64,000 nt of DNA from Pardosa pseudoannulata (lineage: Eukaryota > Arthropoda > Arachnida > Araneae > Lycosidae): assembly GCA_032207245.1 (NCBI GenBank), contig CM063504.1, positions 85,199,124-85,263,123 on the forward strand, read 5' to 3'. Made by a program: the position numbers and the translations under genes. Of the stretch, positions 49,282-59,832 are shown in pieces. Under the pieces are notes generated by a model. That model had not been told where the DNA came from and made no database searches. It saw only the letters and a list, made by a program, of their open reading frames with translations. The stretch's first letter is position 1. Every line of letters starts with the position of its first letter.

Positions 49282-50452
49282 ATTATTGTAGTGAAAACTT
49301 TATGTTTTGGGGGCTAATATCTAGAGTAGTTTTGTCATCTACAATAACGTTATCCTTTTTTTTTTCTAGTGCTTTAAGAGTTACAGTGGTGAACTCAGAG
49401 GTGAGTAATAGCTTACTTTCACATAACTGTAGGTTAAAACAAAATTTTAATGATTTCTTCCAGAATGAAAATTTTAAACATAATAGTGTTAGTGAAAATC
49501 GATTTCTTGCATCATCCAATGAAGCGTAATAATAAACAAGGTTTGGAACTTTGTTTCTGGATGTTGAAAAAATAAATGAACAAAGCATAATCATAACAAA
49601 AATGTAATCACATTTAATTCTTTCTCTCGATGGGAGATACTTAAGAGTATAGAGGACATTAAAACTTTTAAAATCTTTTTAATCCAACTTTTGAAATGAG
49701 TTATCGCCTCAAATAGTTAGTTGTAGCCGTTTTCAGTTCAGATACCATTGGACAAAACTGGACGTTGAAAAGAAAAATCTTTACTTAAGCAATTCATATT
49801 TTAAAATGAAAAATAATTAGCCTATTTTGAAATGCAATTATCCGCCTTTCTTTTCTATGTAGTGAAAAAATATTTGTTCATAAAACGCTTTGCATATTTT
49901 AAAGTTAATATTGGCTGATGACATGTAAATGAATTGTAAGGGTCCCCTATATAACAATTCATATTTTAAAATGAAAAATAATTAGCCTGTTTTGAAATGT
50001 GATTATCCGCCTTTCTTTCTTATGTAGCGAACAAATATTTCTTCATAAAACACTTTGCATATTTTAAAGTTAATATTGGCTTATGACATTTAAATGAATT
50101 GTAATGGTCCCCTATATAACAATTCATATTTTAAAATGAAAAATAATTAGACTATTTTGAAAAGCAATTATCCTTCTTTCTTTTCTATGTAGTGAACAAA
50201 TATTTATTCATAAAAGGCTTTGCATATTTTAAAGTTAATATTGGCTTATGACATGTAAATGAATTATAATGGTCCCCTATATAACAATTCATATTTTAAA
50301 ATGAAAAATAATTAGCCTGTTTTGAAATGTGATTATCCGCCTTTCTTTCTTATGTAGTGAACAAATATTTATTCATAAAACACTTTGCATATTTTAAAGT
50401 TAATATTGGCTTATGACATGTAAATGAATTGTATGTATATAAAATAATTATT
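49282..50452. repeat. Segmental duplication, unit 1 (no LTR)
   Basis: Starts with a block of about 340 bases (GTAGTGAAAACTTTATG to AACAAAGCATAATCATAAC) repeated at 50453 and 51923, followed by AT-rich DNA and four 165-bp repeats. Unlike units 2 and 3 it has no LTR-like insert after CTTAAGAGTATAGAGG. The 103-aa minus frame 49283-49594 and its shorter homologue 50504-50755 belong to the repeat; I see no protein family in them. Confidence 0.9.
49790..50440. repeat. 165-bp tandem repeats, first cluster
   Basis: CAATTCATATTTTAAAATG recurs at 49790, 49955, 50120 and 50285, exactly 165 apart. Each unit contains TTATCCGCCTTTC (TTATCCTTCTTTC in one) and GCATATTTTAAAGTTAATAT and ends near GGTCCCCTATATAA. 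Confidence 0.97.
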
Positions 50453-50817
50453 GTAGTGAAAACTTTATGCTTTTTTGTCTAATATCTAGAGTAGTTTTGT
50501 CCTCTACAATAACGTTATTTTTTTTTCTACTGCTTTAAGAGTTACAGTGGTGACCTCAGATGAGAGTAATAGCTTACTTTCACATAACTGTAGGTTAAAA
50601 CAAAATTTTAATGATTTCTTCCAGAATGAAAATTTTAAGCATAATAGTGTTAGTGAAAATCGATTTCTTGCACCACCCAAGGAAGCGTAATAATTAACAA
50701 GGTTTGGAACTTTGTTTCTGGATGTTGGAAAAATAAATGAACAAAGCCTAATCATAACAAAAAGGTAATCATATCTAATTCTTTCTCGCGATGGGAAATA
50801 CTTAAGAGTATATAGGG

Positions 50818-51082
50818 TGTAAAGTCACGGGATCCTCGGGTAGCGTGGGTGTCGAAGTGGTTGTGACACGACGTACAGCTTAGAAACAATAACAACGTTT
50901 ATTCTTGATTACAATGGAATATGTACAAATTTTCCAAATGGAAATCACAGAGCTCAGGCGGCCTGGTGCTGCCCTAAAAGTCCCAGGTTCAAGGCGATCT
51001 GTGGACAGGTACCGATAGATACCATTGTACAGGGGTACAACTGGGCCTCCTTGAGTCCCACAAAAAGCTGGAAAGAAGCTCT

Positions 51083-51121
<39 letters not shown>

Positions 51122-51385
51122 AACCGCCGCAAATCGAAACTTTGTCCATTTTCTCTTTTCCTGGGGACTCTCCAGCTCGCGCTGCCTGACGTCACATTTC
51201 GCCTCTTCTCATTGGCTTTTTCTTTCCGCGTTGCTGTCTTGGTAGAATCTGATTGGTTGTTTTAATGGCGCCTCACTTTCTGACATTTCGTTGTCCTCTT
51301 CGTCCGTCCGATTCACCTTGGCCCTCTCAAGGCGTGGTCGAAGGGACAACCCTTTTTAGTGTAGTGACAACAAAACCCAGACAGA
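50818..51385 (-). mobile_element. LTR-like retroelement copy (minus strand)
   Basis: Read on the minus strand it begins TGTTGTCACTACACTAAAAA (from 51372) and ends GATCCCGTGACTTTACA at 50818, i.e. TG...CA termini. An AATAAA polyadenylation signal lies near the end (plus 50898-50903) and CCAAT boxes near the start (AACCAATCAG, AGCCAATGAG). No gag or pol remains, so it would be a solo LTR. The 5-mers beside it (TAGGG, AAACC) do not match, and the right boundary between 51372 and 51385 is uncertain. A poly-A run at 51087-51119 interrupts it. Confidence 0.6.
51087..51119. repeat. Poly-A tract
   Basis: About 33 consecutive A inside the LTR-like copy, absent from the corresponding place in the second copy, which is truncated before it. 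Confidence 0.92.
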
Positions 51386-51910
51386 GTGTTGACATTTAAA
51401 TGAATTATAATGGTCCCCTATATAACAATTCATATTTTAAAATGAAAAAGAATTAGCCTGTTTTGAAATGTGATTATCCGCCTTTCTTTCTTATGTAGTG
51501 AACAAATATTTGTTCATAAAACACTTTGCATATTTTAAAGTTAATATTGGCTTATGACATGTAAATGAATTGTAATGGTCCCCTATATAACAATTCATAT
51601 TTTAAAATGAAAAATAATTAGCCTGTTTTGAAATGTGATTATCCGCCTTTCTTTCTTATGTAGCGAACAAATATTTATTCATAAAACACTTTGCATATTT
51701 TAAAGTTAATATTGGCTTATGACATTTAAATGAATTATAATGGTCCCCTATATAACAATTCATATTTTAAAATGAAAAAGAATTAGCCTGTTTTGAAATG
51801 TGATTATCCGCCTTTCTTTCTTATGTAGTGAACAAATATTTATTCATAAAACACTTTGCATATTTTAAAGTTAATATTGGCTTATGACATGTAAATGAAT
51901 TGTATGTATA
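51384..51910. repeat. 165-bp tandem repeats, second cluster
   Basis: CAATTCATATTTTAAAATG at 51426, 51591 and 51756, again exactly 165 apart. Same family as 49790-50440. Confidence 0.97.
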
Positions 51911-51922
51911 TAAAATAATTAT

Positions 51923-52287
51923 TGTAGTGAAAACTTTATGTTTTTTGTCTAATATCTAGAGTAGTTTTGTTATCTACAATAACGTTATCCTTTATTTGCT
52001 ACTGCTTTAAGAGTTACAGTGGTGAACTCAGAGGAGAGTTATAGCTTACTTTCACATAACTGTAGGATAAAACAAAATTTTAATGATTTGTTCCAGAATG
52101 AAAATTTTAAACATAATAGTGTTAGTGAAAATCAATTTCTTGTACCATCCAATGAAGAGTAATAATTAACAAGGTTTGGAACTTTGTTTCTGGATATTGA
52201 AAAAATAAACAAACAAAGCCTAATCATAACAAAAATGTAATCATATTTAATTCTTTCGTGATGGGAGATACTTAAGAGTATAGAGGG
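51923..52287. repeat. Segmental duplication, unit 3 leading block
   Basis: Third copy of the block that starts units 1 and 2, ending CTTAAGAGTATAGAGGG at the second LTR-like copy. Confidence 0.92.
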
Positions 52288-52555
52288 TGTAACGTCACGG
52301 GATCCTCGGGTAGCGAGTGGGTGTCAAAGTGGTTATGACACGACGTACAGCTTAGAAACAATAACAACGTTTATTCTTGATTAAAATGGAATATGGAAAT
52401 CAAATGGTTTGGAAATCAAATTTTCCAAACGGAAATCACAGAGCTCAGGCGGGCTGGTGCGGACCTAAAAGTCCCAGGTTCAAGGCAAACCCAAAAAAAT
52501 AATGTGAGAACAGATGCCGACAGATACCGTTGTACAGGGGTACAACTGGGACTCC
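52288..52555 (-). mobile_element. LTR-like copy 2, truncated
   Basis: Matches 50818 onward (TGTAACGTCACGGGATCCTC, ACACGACGTACAGCTTAG, GTCCCAGGTTCAAGGC) with a small internal insertion repeating GGAAATCAAAT near 52395-52420. It stops at the perfect palindrome 52531-52581, beyond which the rest of the element is missing. Confidence 0.8.
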
Positions 52556-52576
52556 TTGAGTCCCAGTTGTACCCCT

Positions 52577-52581
<5 letters not shown>
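52531..52581. repeat. Perfect 24-bp inverted repeat
   Basis: Left arm 52531-52554 (TGTACAGGGGTACAACTGGG plus ACTC), loop CTT, right arm 52558-52581 exactly complementary. The corresponding place in the first LTR-like copy lacks the right arm, so this fold-back arose after duplication. Confidence 0.95.

Positions 52582-52641
<60 letters not shown>
52581..52641. repeat. (CA)n(TA)n microsatellite
   Basis: Begins at the base of the palindrome; CA repeats followed by TA repeats. Confidence 0.95.
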
Positions 52642-52643
<2 letters not shown>

Positions 52644-52689
52644 ATATTCATCTAATAACGCTTAGAGCAATACCTCTCCGAATAGGAAA

Positions 52690-53010
52690 GAACTTTGAAT
52701 AGAACTCAAATTACGCGTTCAAAACTATTTCCTCCGGTCAGGGTACCTGCAGACTCTCATTAATTGAACAATTTAATACAATCATATCTCTATTGGAATT
52801 AGTTTGTTCTACACTCTAAAATGCAGCTGCTTCCTAGACATCCAGGCACCCAATGACCTGTGCAGCACTAGCCAAACAATGCACCATTAATTAATGTTAC
52901 CATTAAACCGCTCATTATAAATGACCCATTTTACTAAGCTGACGAACTCCATAAAACTTAGCACACAATTTAGAGTCCGTGATTAATTGTGATGCCGGCT
53001 ATTTTGCAGA
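52690..53010. promoter_or_regulatory. Candidate non-coding island
   Basis: Complex sequence with homeodomain-type palindromes (CATTAATTAATG, GTGATTAATTGTG), an E-box (CAGCTG) and CATTATAAATGACC, and no open frame. Regulatory function is inferred from motif content only. Confidence 0.33.
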
Positions 53011-53189
53011 GTGGGTATCGGTTGTATGTTTTTTTCTTCCACCAACTTATTTACTGCCTTCATATCACAGATGAACTTTCGATTTTATAAGAAAGGGTGA
53101 GTAACCTATGACCTGCTGACCGCTTTGTAGCCCGCGGCCAGCCACCCCCTTGCGGAAATGTGAACGTTTTGCAATTTGACTCTGCTTCT
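53011..53189. other. Spacer before piggyBac element
   Basis: No recognised feature. Minus frames 53060-53278 and 53065-53319 run across the element boundary, so they are not genes. Confidence 0.5.
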
Positions 53190-53460
53190 TTAACCCTCTC
53201 GCTGCGCATCCCGCGATTTCCACGGGTAACATAGATGTAGCTAAATTTGCGCAACTCGTGATTTCCACGGGCATGCATTTTAGCCGTCTATTTAACTGTG
53301 CAACACGCTCTTTCCCCATTTATTCTTTCATTTTGGCTTTACTGTGATTTTAAATTGTTTATTTAGGTGTAAACTAGCAGATGGCTTTAATTATCCACAT
53401 TTCTGCGAAATATGGAAGAATTTTTTGTAGCATTTTGAGCACTCTTTTCATAGCTGAAAG

Positions 53461-53826
53461 ATGTCTGGCAGGAAGCGTTTCGCGAGTTATATAACCTATA
53501 CTCCTGACGATATTTCCGACACTGATAACACTTCTGACTCTAATTTCAAGTATATTTAAGATAGTTATAGCGAAACTGATTAGAATTTCTTGGATTCCTC
53601 TGCGAATAGTGATGAATCTGAAAATTCATTTTCTATTCAAAATGTTCGACAGTGGTGCAAAATTGATAAGCAAAATATTCCACCAGCTCCTGCTTCATTT
53701 CCTTTCATTGGAAATCCTGGACTAAATTTCATTTTGGAAAATAATGCAACTGTTTTGGATTATCTTGAACTTCATTTTGACGATGTTATGATGCAAATAA
53801 TAGTAAAAGAAACCAACAGTACATGA
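53461..53826 (+). pseudogene. piggyBac transposase N-terminal part
   Basis: ATG at 53461 opens MSGRKRFASYITYTPDD, then an acidic Ser/Asp/Glu-rich stretch (about residues 17-62), the usual piggyBac N-terminus. Two stops interrupt it near residues 33 and 41. The frame continues through PAPASFPFIGNPGLNF and LDYLELHFDDVMMQIIVKET, which matches the start of the transposase core (F-x-G-x-x-G followed by a D-x-F-x-L-x-F-D-x-x-x-x-x-I-V-x-E-T-N). It stops at 53826. The catalytic region that should follow is absent. Confidence 0.85.
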
Positions 53827-53849
53827 CAGTAGTAGACTCATGAGACGAA

Positions 53850-54048
53850 GTGCTTGATACTTTGCAAGCCATAAACACCCAAATCCCATCAAGAAAGAGC
53901 CTCGTAGCTAGTGTGCTGTCTGTTGTTAAAAAAACTGAAAGTGGAACAAAAAATTTGAAAAGAAACGCGAATTTGGTGCAAGGATTGCGAGGTAGGACTT
54001 TGCCTCGAGCCTTGTTTCGAAATTTATCATACAAGACTTCATTTCTAA
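53850..54048 (+). pseudogene. piggyBac transposase C-terminal cysteine-rich domain
   Basis: From 53965 one frame reads TRIWCKDCEVGLCLEPC then FEIYHTRLHF and a stop at 54046-54048. WCxxCxxxLCxxPCFxxYHT is the hallmark zinc-binding end of piggyBac transposases and its cysteines are intact here. An overlapping frame (53850-54062) is longer but scrambles this motif, so it is the wrong frame; a shift has separated the domain from the N-terminal part. Confidence 0.88.
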
Positions 54049-54322
54049 TAAATGTTTTTTAAGTCTTTTGCATTTTTTAATTAGTATATATGTTTTGCTT
54101 TTGTATTTTATAAAATAAATGATAATTTAAGCAAGAGGAATTTTCAAACTTTAGCTTTTATATCATTATTCTTCAATTTCATTATTATGAACACCTTTTA
54201 TTTAGGACCTAATTCTATATTAAAAAAAACTCTTTTACAAAAATTTTTTTGTATATTTTAACTCTAAAATGTATATGATTTCAAATATGTAGTTAAAAAA
54301 ATAAACAATTTTTGAACCTATT

Positions 54323-54363
<41 letters not shown>

Positions 54364-54381
54364 ACTTACCGAGAGGGTTAA

Positions 54382-54781
54382 AGGCATAGCTTATATTTAT
54401 CTTTCCTTTTTTTCACATCTAAAAGAATAAATTGATAGAAAAATTAAATTTAATAGATCAATTAATTCAAAGTTAAGTGGAGACGTGTAATTAAATATTG
54501 AATTTGGCACATAAGTGAACTATAAAGCGAAAAGAGACAATCAACAAAAATTGAAATAAGTAACATAATATTTTTTATTCATTTGGGAAAATCTGTTAAA
54601 AGAAATAAAAAGTATTGCTTAAATATCTCTATTCTCAAACTGTTAGAATAAGTATTTTATCTTAAATATATTTTACTTAATCTTTACATATTGTGGATAT
54701 ACTTTTATATCAAAGCTGAAATATAATTTTCACTCTTTCCCCAAAATAGTCTATATTAAGTTAGTGCAATACAAGACTTAT
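54382..54781. other. AT-rich DNA, no gene seen
   Basis: No gene or element recognised. Confidence 0.5.
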
Positions 54782-54789
54782 GTGCCATG

Positions 54790-55841
54790 CAGGGCCGTAA
54801 CTAGGGTAATCAAAGGTGGCATCTGCCAAGGGCGCATCAATCTTAGGAGCGCCGCACCGCAAGGAGAATGGGCTCCGAAAGAGGACGATTCGACCTGCGT
54901 AGAAATGAGGAAAATTTGAAAAATAATTTTTTAAATTATATAACCCAATGTGTTTAAAATTACTTTTTTATGAAATTTCTTATTTTTTTTAAATGCTTCT
55001 AGAGACTAAACGTGTCATGCAGTCTTACAAATAGTTTACCAAACACCACTAAAATGCTTTAATATAAATTTGGGTATTTGTTTAAAATTTTGAATTTATT
55101 AAAGTTATTAAAACTAAATTTAAATCTAGAAATTTGCCAATTTTTTACAAAAATTCAATTTTTTAAATAAAAATATTTCTTTCAAACTATTCAGTTTTTC
55201 AGAAAAATAATATCCCCAAAATGTAAAAAAAAAATCTGTAAGTATTAATAAAGAAAAAAATTGAAGAAAAAATTGTAAATTAATATACTATTAACATTTT
55301 AAGAATTAACAAAGTATTTGTTCCCTCCCAGAAGATAGTAACTCTAATATGTTAACTCAAATGTAATGGAAAATAAAAATGGCTCGAGATGACAACCAAA
55401 ACAACCAGGGTCTAAAAGTATTCAACTCAATTTAATTATTACTAACATAAGGCATAAGCTCAGACATTAAATTTGGCAAACATAAGTATAAGAAAATGAA
55501 ACAATTAGCGTACTTAATGGTCAACAAAACTTAAATCAACTTAAAACCAACGAAACAGCCATGAGACAAAAGTAATACTACCTCCACGATAGCCAACGAA
55601 CAAGCTACCCCCACCGCTAAGCAAACAAACCACTGTATTTAAATAAACTAGGAATGTCCCAGAATGACGCTTCCGGGAAGAGATACTGCAAGAGATAAGA
55701 TTTAACCATGGGGTCTAACATTATTAAGTTCATCCGGAATATATGATATAAAAGATGTTTATATATTTTCTCACTATATTTAGTGGTACTGGCGCAGACT
55801 AGTCTTTTGCCAGGGGTGCTAAAGGACTAGTTATGGCCCTG
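54790..55841. mobile_element. hAT-type non-autonomous element
   Basis: Left end CAGGGCCGTAACTAGGGT and inverted right end CAGGGCCATAACTAGTCC match at 14 of 18. The adjoining 8-mers GTGCCATG and GTGTCATG agree at 7 of 8, a good hAT target duplication. Length is 1052 bp. The middle is AT-rich with no readable transposase. The part about 55330-55700 is more complex and may be a further insert that I cannot identify. Confidence 0.85.
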
Positions 55842-55849
55842 GTGTCATG

Positions 55850-56879
55850 ACACTAAGTGGTCCTCCATTGTTGAAAATTTGCCATTGCCTGTTACACCAA
55901 AAACTTTGCGAGTTTTGGTAATCAATTTTTTAACCATACAATGTATTGCCTAAATGTTTCGTAATGTATAAGTGCTACATCAAGATTTACTATATAACAA
56001 GACACTGGGGAGATAAGATACAGAATAGTATTTTTCTGCAAGACTTGTCATTTTGTTCATTATCTGTAAATCGGCGAGGTAAAAAATAAAGTTGGTTGAT
56101 CAGCCTGATCCTGAGCTAACGAAAGAACGAAACCAAAAACAGCATCATATTAAAATCTTAAAGAGGAACCTCTCTTTTATGAGGTCACTCTTTCAGACAT
56201 TAACCTGTAATTTTTTCAGGTTTTATCATCTGTTTTCTGGTTGTTTAAACTCAGGACTTATCATTTTAAAGTCAAAATAACTTTAAAAATTATGTTATGT
56301 AAAGGACAAGTACAATGTCTTCATACGGAAAGGAGTGGATGTTGATTTCCTTATTAATATATCCCTAGTTTTAATTGTATTACGGACATGTCGTTTACAT
56401 GTTAGCCCTTTGTATCCTGACGGTACTTATAAGAAACGCTTCAATCAAACACCTATATAATCCTAATAATGCCGTTTTTCATGACAGTACTCACAAGGAC
56501 ATGAACGATGCATTTTCTGCAGCAGAAAATAAATGACAGCACCAATCAAGAATCCTTTTTATTCGTATAGTAGGGATTTTATAATTGGCGTTCTACATTC
56601 GAAGGTTATTTTGTTATAGAGTTGATACACGTGTTGTTCAATTGAGTAAAGTTAGTGGATTATTACCAGTTATTTGGTACTAAGCATTTCATTTGTTTTA
56701 TTCATAATTTAATGTTTTATTTTCTATCATAGAGTCAAAAATATACGTTGGTATTAGGCAATACCAGCTGCAAAATTAACTACTAAAATACAGTAAAAAT
56801 TAATTTTCTTTTTTTTATGATTATTCTCCATTAAAACTTATCTAATGATGCTAAAATGCAGTAAGAAAGTTGATGGTAA
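55850..56879. other. AT-rich DNA, no gene seen
   Basis: No gene or element recognised. The frame 56092-56280 has no identifiable features. Confidence 0.5.
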
Positions 56880-57020
56880 ATTAATTCAGTTTATAAAGGG
56901 TTAAGGAATAGAAAACTTGCATAAAGCAGCGCTCAGCTGATTACCAGCAATTAAACTGAAAAGAGAGGAAATTAATTTTCAGCTAATTAAAAGTTCTTCG
57001 TCAATCCGAAAGTACTATGA
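56880..57020. promoter_or_regulatory. Small candidate non-coding island
   Basis: About 140 bases containing GCAGCGCTCAGCTGATTACC, AGCAATTAAAC and TTTTCAGCTAATTAAAAG: an E-box next to several homeodomain-type cores. Function is inferred only. Confidence 0.3.
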
Positions 57021-57559
57021 GCTTCTTACCTCTGTCTCATATCATGGCAATCGTCTGTGATATTCCTAGTCGTCATAAATTGATTAGTTATATATAAATA
57101 ATAAAAGAAAATCTGGTAGTGCACAAAATGTAAAATAGATAAGACTGGTATTATTTCTACTGTTAATATAATTTAATGTCTAAATATTATCAATGATAGC
57201 TTCCCTTGCAAATTTTGTCTCCATATTTTCACGAAATTAAAATACAATCTATTAATACCACCTGGGTTGCGAATTTTTGGAATCCTTTACACGTATACAC
57301 ACACATAGAAAAACAGATAAAAAAAGATATAAATATATAATCCCACATTTTTTAGCATTATTTTAGTATTTTTAGTACCCCAATATGGGAATCCTTAATA
57401 ATATAGTAAAACATTCTTTGCAATTTTCGTACTTTAGGCCGCGAAGGTACCGAAAACCGCAGTTTTAATGGACCACGGAAAGCTGTTGGAAATGATAACG
57501 CAGGTTTAGAAAGTGAAAACGGACTTTCCTTTCCTTAGAAAAATCATCTTCGGGAATTT
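57021..57559. other. AT-rich DNA, no gene seen
   Basis: No gene or element recognised. Confidence 0.5.
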
Positions 57560-57920
57560 CCTCCAAAGCAATAAATAAATAAAAATCTGCAGTGACTCAA
57601 TTGGGGGATGTTGTTTTGCGGTTGAGTCTTAGAGTGATCCGGCTCTCTCGCTCTCTTCTGGCGGGAAGTGCCGGTGGTTCATTCCTTAATAGGTCACTGT
57701 GTCGGACAGTTAGAGCGGCTGCAGTGCAGCAGATAGCCAAGAGAGACCCACCTTTTATGTTTTCCTTCCTTGTTTTACTGCCGGCCGTTATTTGGCTGAC
57801 AGGGGTCAATGACCCGGGAGAGGTATTGCCAAGGGGGCCGGTTACAAAGTTATATTGGGATATCCGCTGGAAAAAGGAAAAAATGCACAAATTCCGGCTG
57901 CATCAATAAAAGTAACGTGT
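57560..57920. promoter_or_regulatory. Least AT-rich non-coding island
   Basis: Complex sequence (TCTTCTGGCGGGAAGTGCCG, CAGGGGTCAATGACCCGGG, AGGGGGCCGGTTACAAAG). It is open on both strands: 105 aa on plus at 57592-57909 and 97 aa on minus at 57597-57890. Two long overlapping frames point to composition, not coding. A short exon or regulatory element are both possible; no family match is visible for either translation. Confidence 0.33.
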
Positions 57921-59654
57921 TTGGATATTTTTTTTTTCGTTGTTCACTTATGAAGTCCGATAGCGATCTTGCGAATGTTGAATCTGTTGCAAGACGAGGG
58001 TAAGAACATAAAATGGAAATGATTGCATATTCCCTCAGTGTTATCATTGTGATAGTTCTGATTTTATAATGGCATCTTGAAGACGGTTCAAATTCTCGCA
58101 CGTGTGACCTAGTCTGTGGATAAAATGCTAGTTGCAGTGGTACAGCATGTCAAGTGAGAAGCTGCACAAATAGTGAATAAATACTTTCAGCTACCAAGTA
58201 CCTTCAGAACTTTTTATAACAGCTTATTTTTAATTCAACATAAAACAAAAATTCTGCTCAGTTTGGAATAAAATTTTTCTATGCGTTCAATAGAAGTCTG
58301 AACTTTATAAAGAAAAAAGAACTTAGTTTTGTTATATAAAATGACACAAGTAAAAATGAAACATAAAATATGCACGCCAAATTAAAAAAGTAGACAACCA
58401 CTTACCCGCGAAATAATATATGACATTTGTAAATTAGAAACTAATTTATTGCATTAAACATCTAATTTTTTTGTGATTTTCAAATACATTAATCCTAACA
58501 ATGGATTTTGTTTTTACAGCATTATAAAAGGCATTTTTTTAATTTTTAATTTTTTAACAGTTTTCAATTTTTTTTAAATTTAAAAATTTTAAATACCTAT
58601 ACAGTTTTGGTTTACAAAATAAAACAATTATTTTCCTTGGCTTTAATATAAAAAATTAGTTTCTAATATATATATTTCAAAATTTGCGTGTAAGGGAATT
58701 TCATCTTTTTATTTGATTTACTACTTAAAGTGACACAAATAATTTTTATTAAGACAGAGTGTTGTTAAAGAGATTGTAAAAAATCCATTCCAAAAGAAGC
58801 AGAAAATTTTATTTTAATCTAAAAAAATGTTCTTATAATAAAGATTTTAAGTCCCCTGCTATAAAATAAAACATATTTCTCTGATCCCTTAAGGGGACAT
58901 AGTTCCTTTTGTGCCGAAAAATTCCGTTAACAGTATTTTTCCAGCGCAAAATAAACTTTCTGCTTGTTTGAGAATAAAATGTTTGCAGGCCTTTATTAAA
59001 AACCTATAAAAATAAATAGTTTGTTTTCTAATTTCAAGCAATATGTTTTTAAAAGAAACACTAAATACAACATCAAATGAAAAAACAAAAGTTTACTTAC
59101 CCGCAAGATAAAGGTTGAAATATGTATTTATAAGAAACTAAACTTTTACACCAAATTTAAGCTAAATATTATTTTCTTTCTCTGAACCTTAAACTTTATT
59201 GTTATCTAAGCCTGTAAAAATTTTAAAAACTAAAAACTCGTAAGAAACTGAGAAGTGATTTTTTAATACTCTCTACCATGCTATAAAAGGAAATGTATTT
59301 CTAACAATAACATAATAGAGATTCAAAAAATAAACTTCATTTCTAAAATACATATTTCAAAAGTTATCTTGTGGATAAATATTTTTTTTCATTTAGATTA
59401 TAATTTTTCTGGGTTTTTAATGTATTACTTGAAACGGCCAAAATAATTGTCTATGAATTAAGACTATAATTGAAGAACTTGCAAACATTTATTCAAAATA
59501 ATCGAATAAAACATTAACTTTTCATTATATGAATGGAAGAGAGGCTCAAAAAGTGCTATATGCTTTAAGTATTTAGTAAAACACTAAAGCAGTTTTAACG
59601 TCGTGATCCTCTGACGACAATTTTATACCAGTTTAAATTTTAAAAATTGATTTT
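57921..59654. other. Very AT-rich DNA with faint tandem structure
   Basis: CTTACCCGCGAAATAATA (58403) and CTTACCCGCAAGATAAA (59098) lie about 695 bases apart, and CTATAAAATAAAACATATTTC (58859) resembles CTATAAAAGGAAATGTATTTC (59281). These may be remnants of an old tandem repeat. No gene seen. Confidence 0.45.
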
Positions 59655-59832
59655 GCCGAACGATGGCCGAATGTTTAGGGTTCTGGCCTTCGGAACCGGA
59701 GTTCGTGAGTTCGAATCCCACTGTGGCATGGATGTTCGTAGCCGTTCGGAATCGGCTTTAAGCTGTATGTACCTATCTCATTAGCCCTCGTGTTGCAATA
59801 AGTAGGCCGTAACACTCCAAGCCAAACCAAAC
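59655..59832 (+). mobile_element. tRNA-derived SINE
   Basis: A-box-like TGGCCGAATGTTTAGGG at 59664 and B-box GTTCGAATCCC at 59709-59719 are correctly spaced for an internal RNA polymerase III promoter. They are followed by a body of about 110 bases (GATGTTCGTAGCCGTTCGG to CCAAGCCAAACC). The body recurs at 41068-41160. The head resembles a tRNA, but the body, dispersal and AT-rich flanks mark a SINE. Confidence 0.78.

Larger units (their letters stand above)
50453..51922. repeat. Segmental duplication, unit 2 (with LTR-like insert)
   Basis: Same leading block as unit 1, then the LTR-like element and three more 165-bp repeats. Its start lies 1470 bp before the start of unit 3. Confidence 0.9.
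53194..54377 (+). mobile_element. piggyBac element with broken, internally deleted transposase
   Basis: Flanked by TTAA (53190-53193, 54378-54381). Left end CCCTCTCGCTGCGC, inverted right end CCCTCTCGGTAAG, sharing eight terminal bases. The left subterminus carries a direct repeat CGATTTCCACGGG / TGATTTCCACGGG at about 53213 and 53259. Length is 1184 bp against roughly 2-3 kb for complete piggyBac elements. It includes both ends of the transposase gene (53461-54048) and a poly-A run at 54331-54360. Confidence 0.92.

Noticed and set aside
49283..49594. 103-residue minus frame repeated in related form at 50504-50755
   Set aside because: Similarity follows the DNA block duplication; the third copy (51923 on) does not keep the frame and no family is recognisable.
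55330..55700. Possible solo LTR inside the hAT element at 54790-55841
   Set aside because: The segment is more complex than its surroundings, but no clear TG...CA ends or target duplication could be fixed.
57592..57909. 105-residue plus frame as a gene
   Set aside because: An almost equally long frame lies on the opposite strand, the translation has no motif, and there is no supporting structure such as splice sites.
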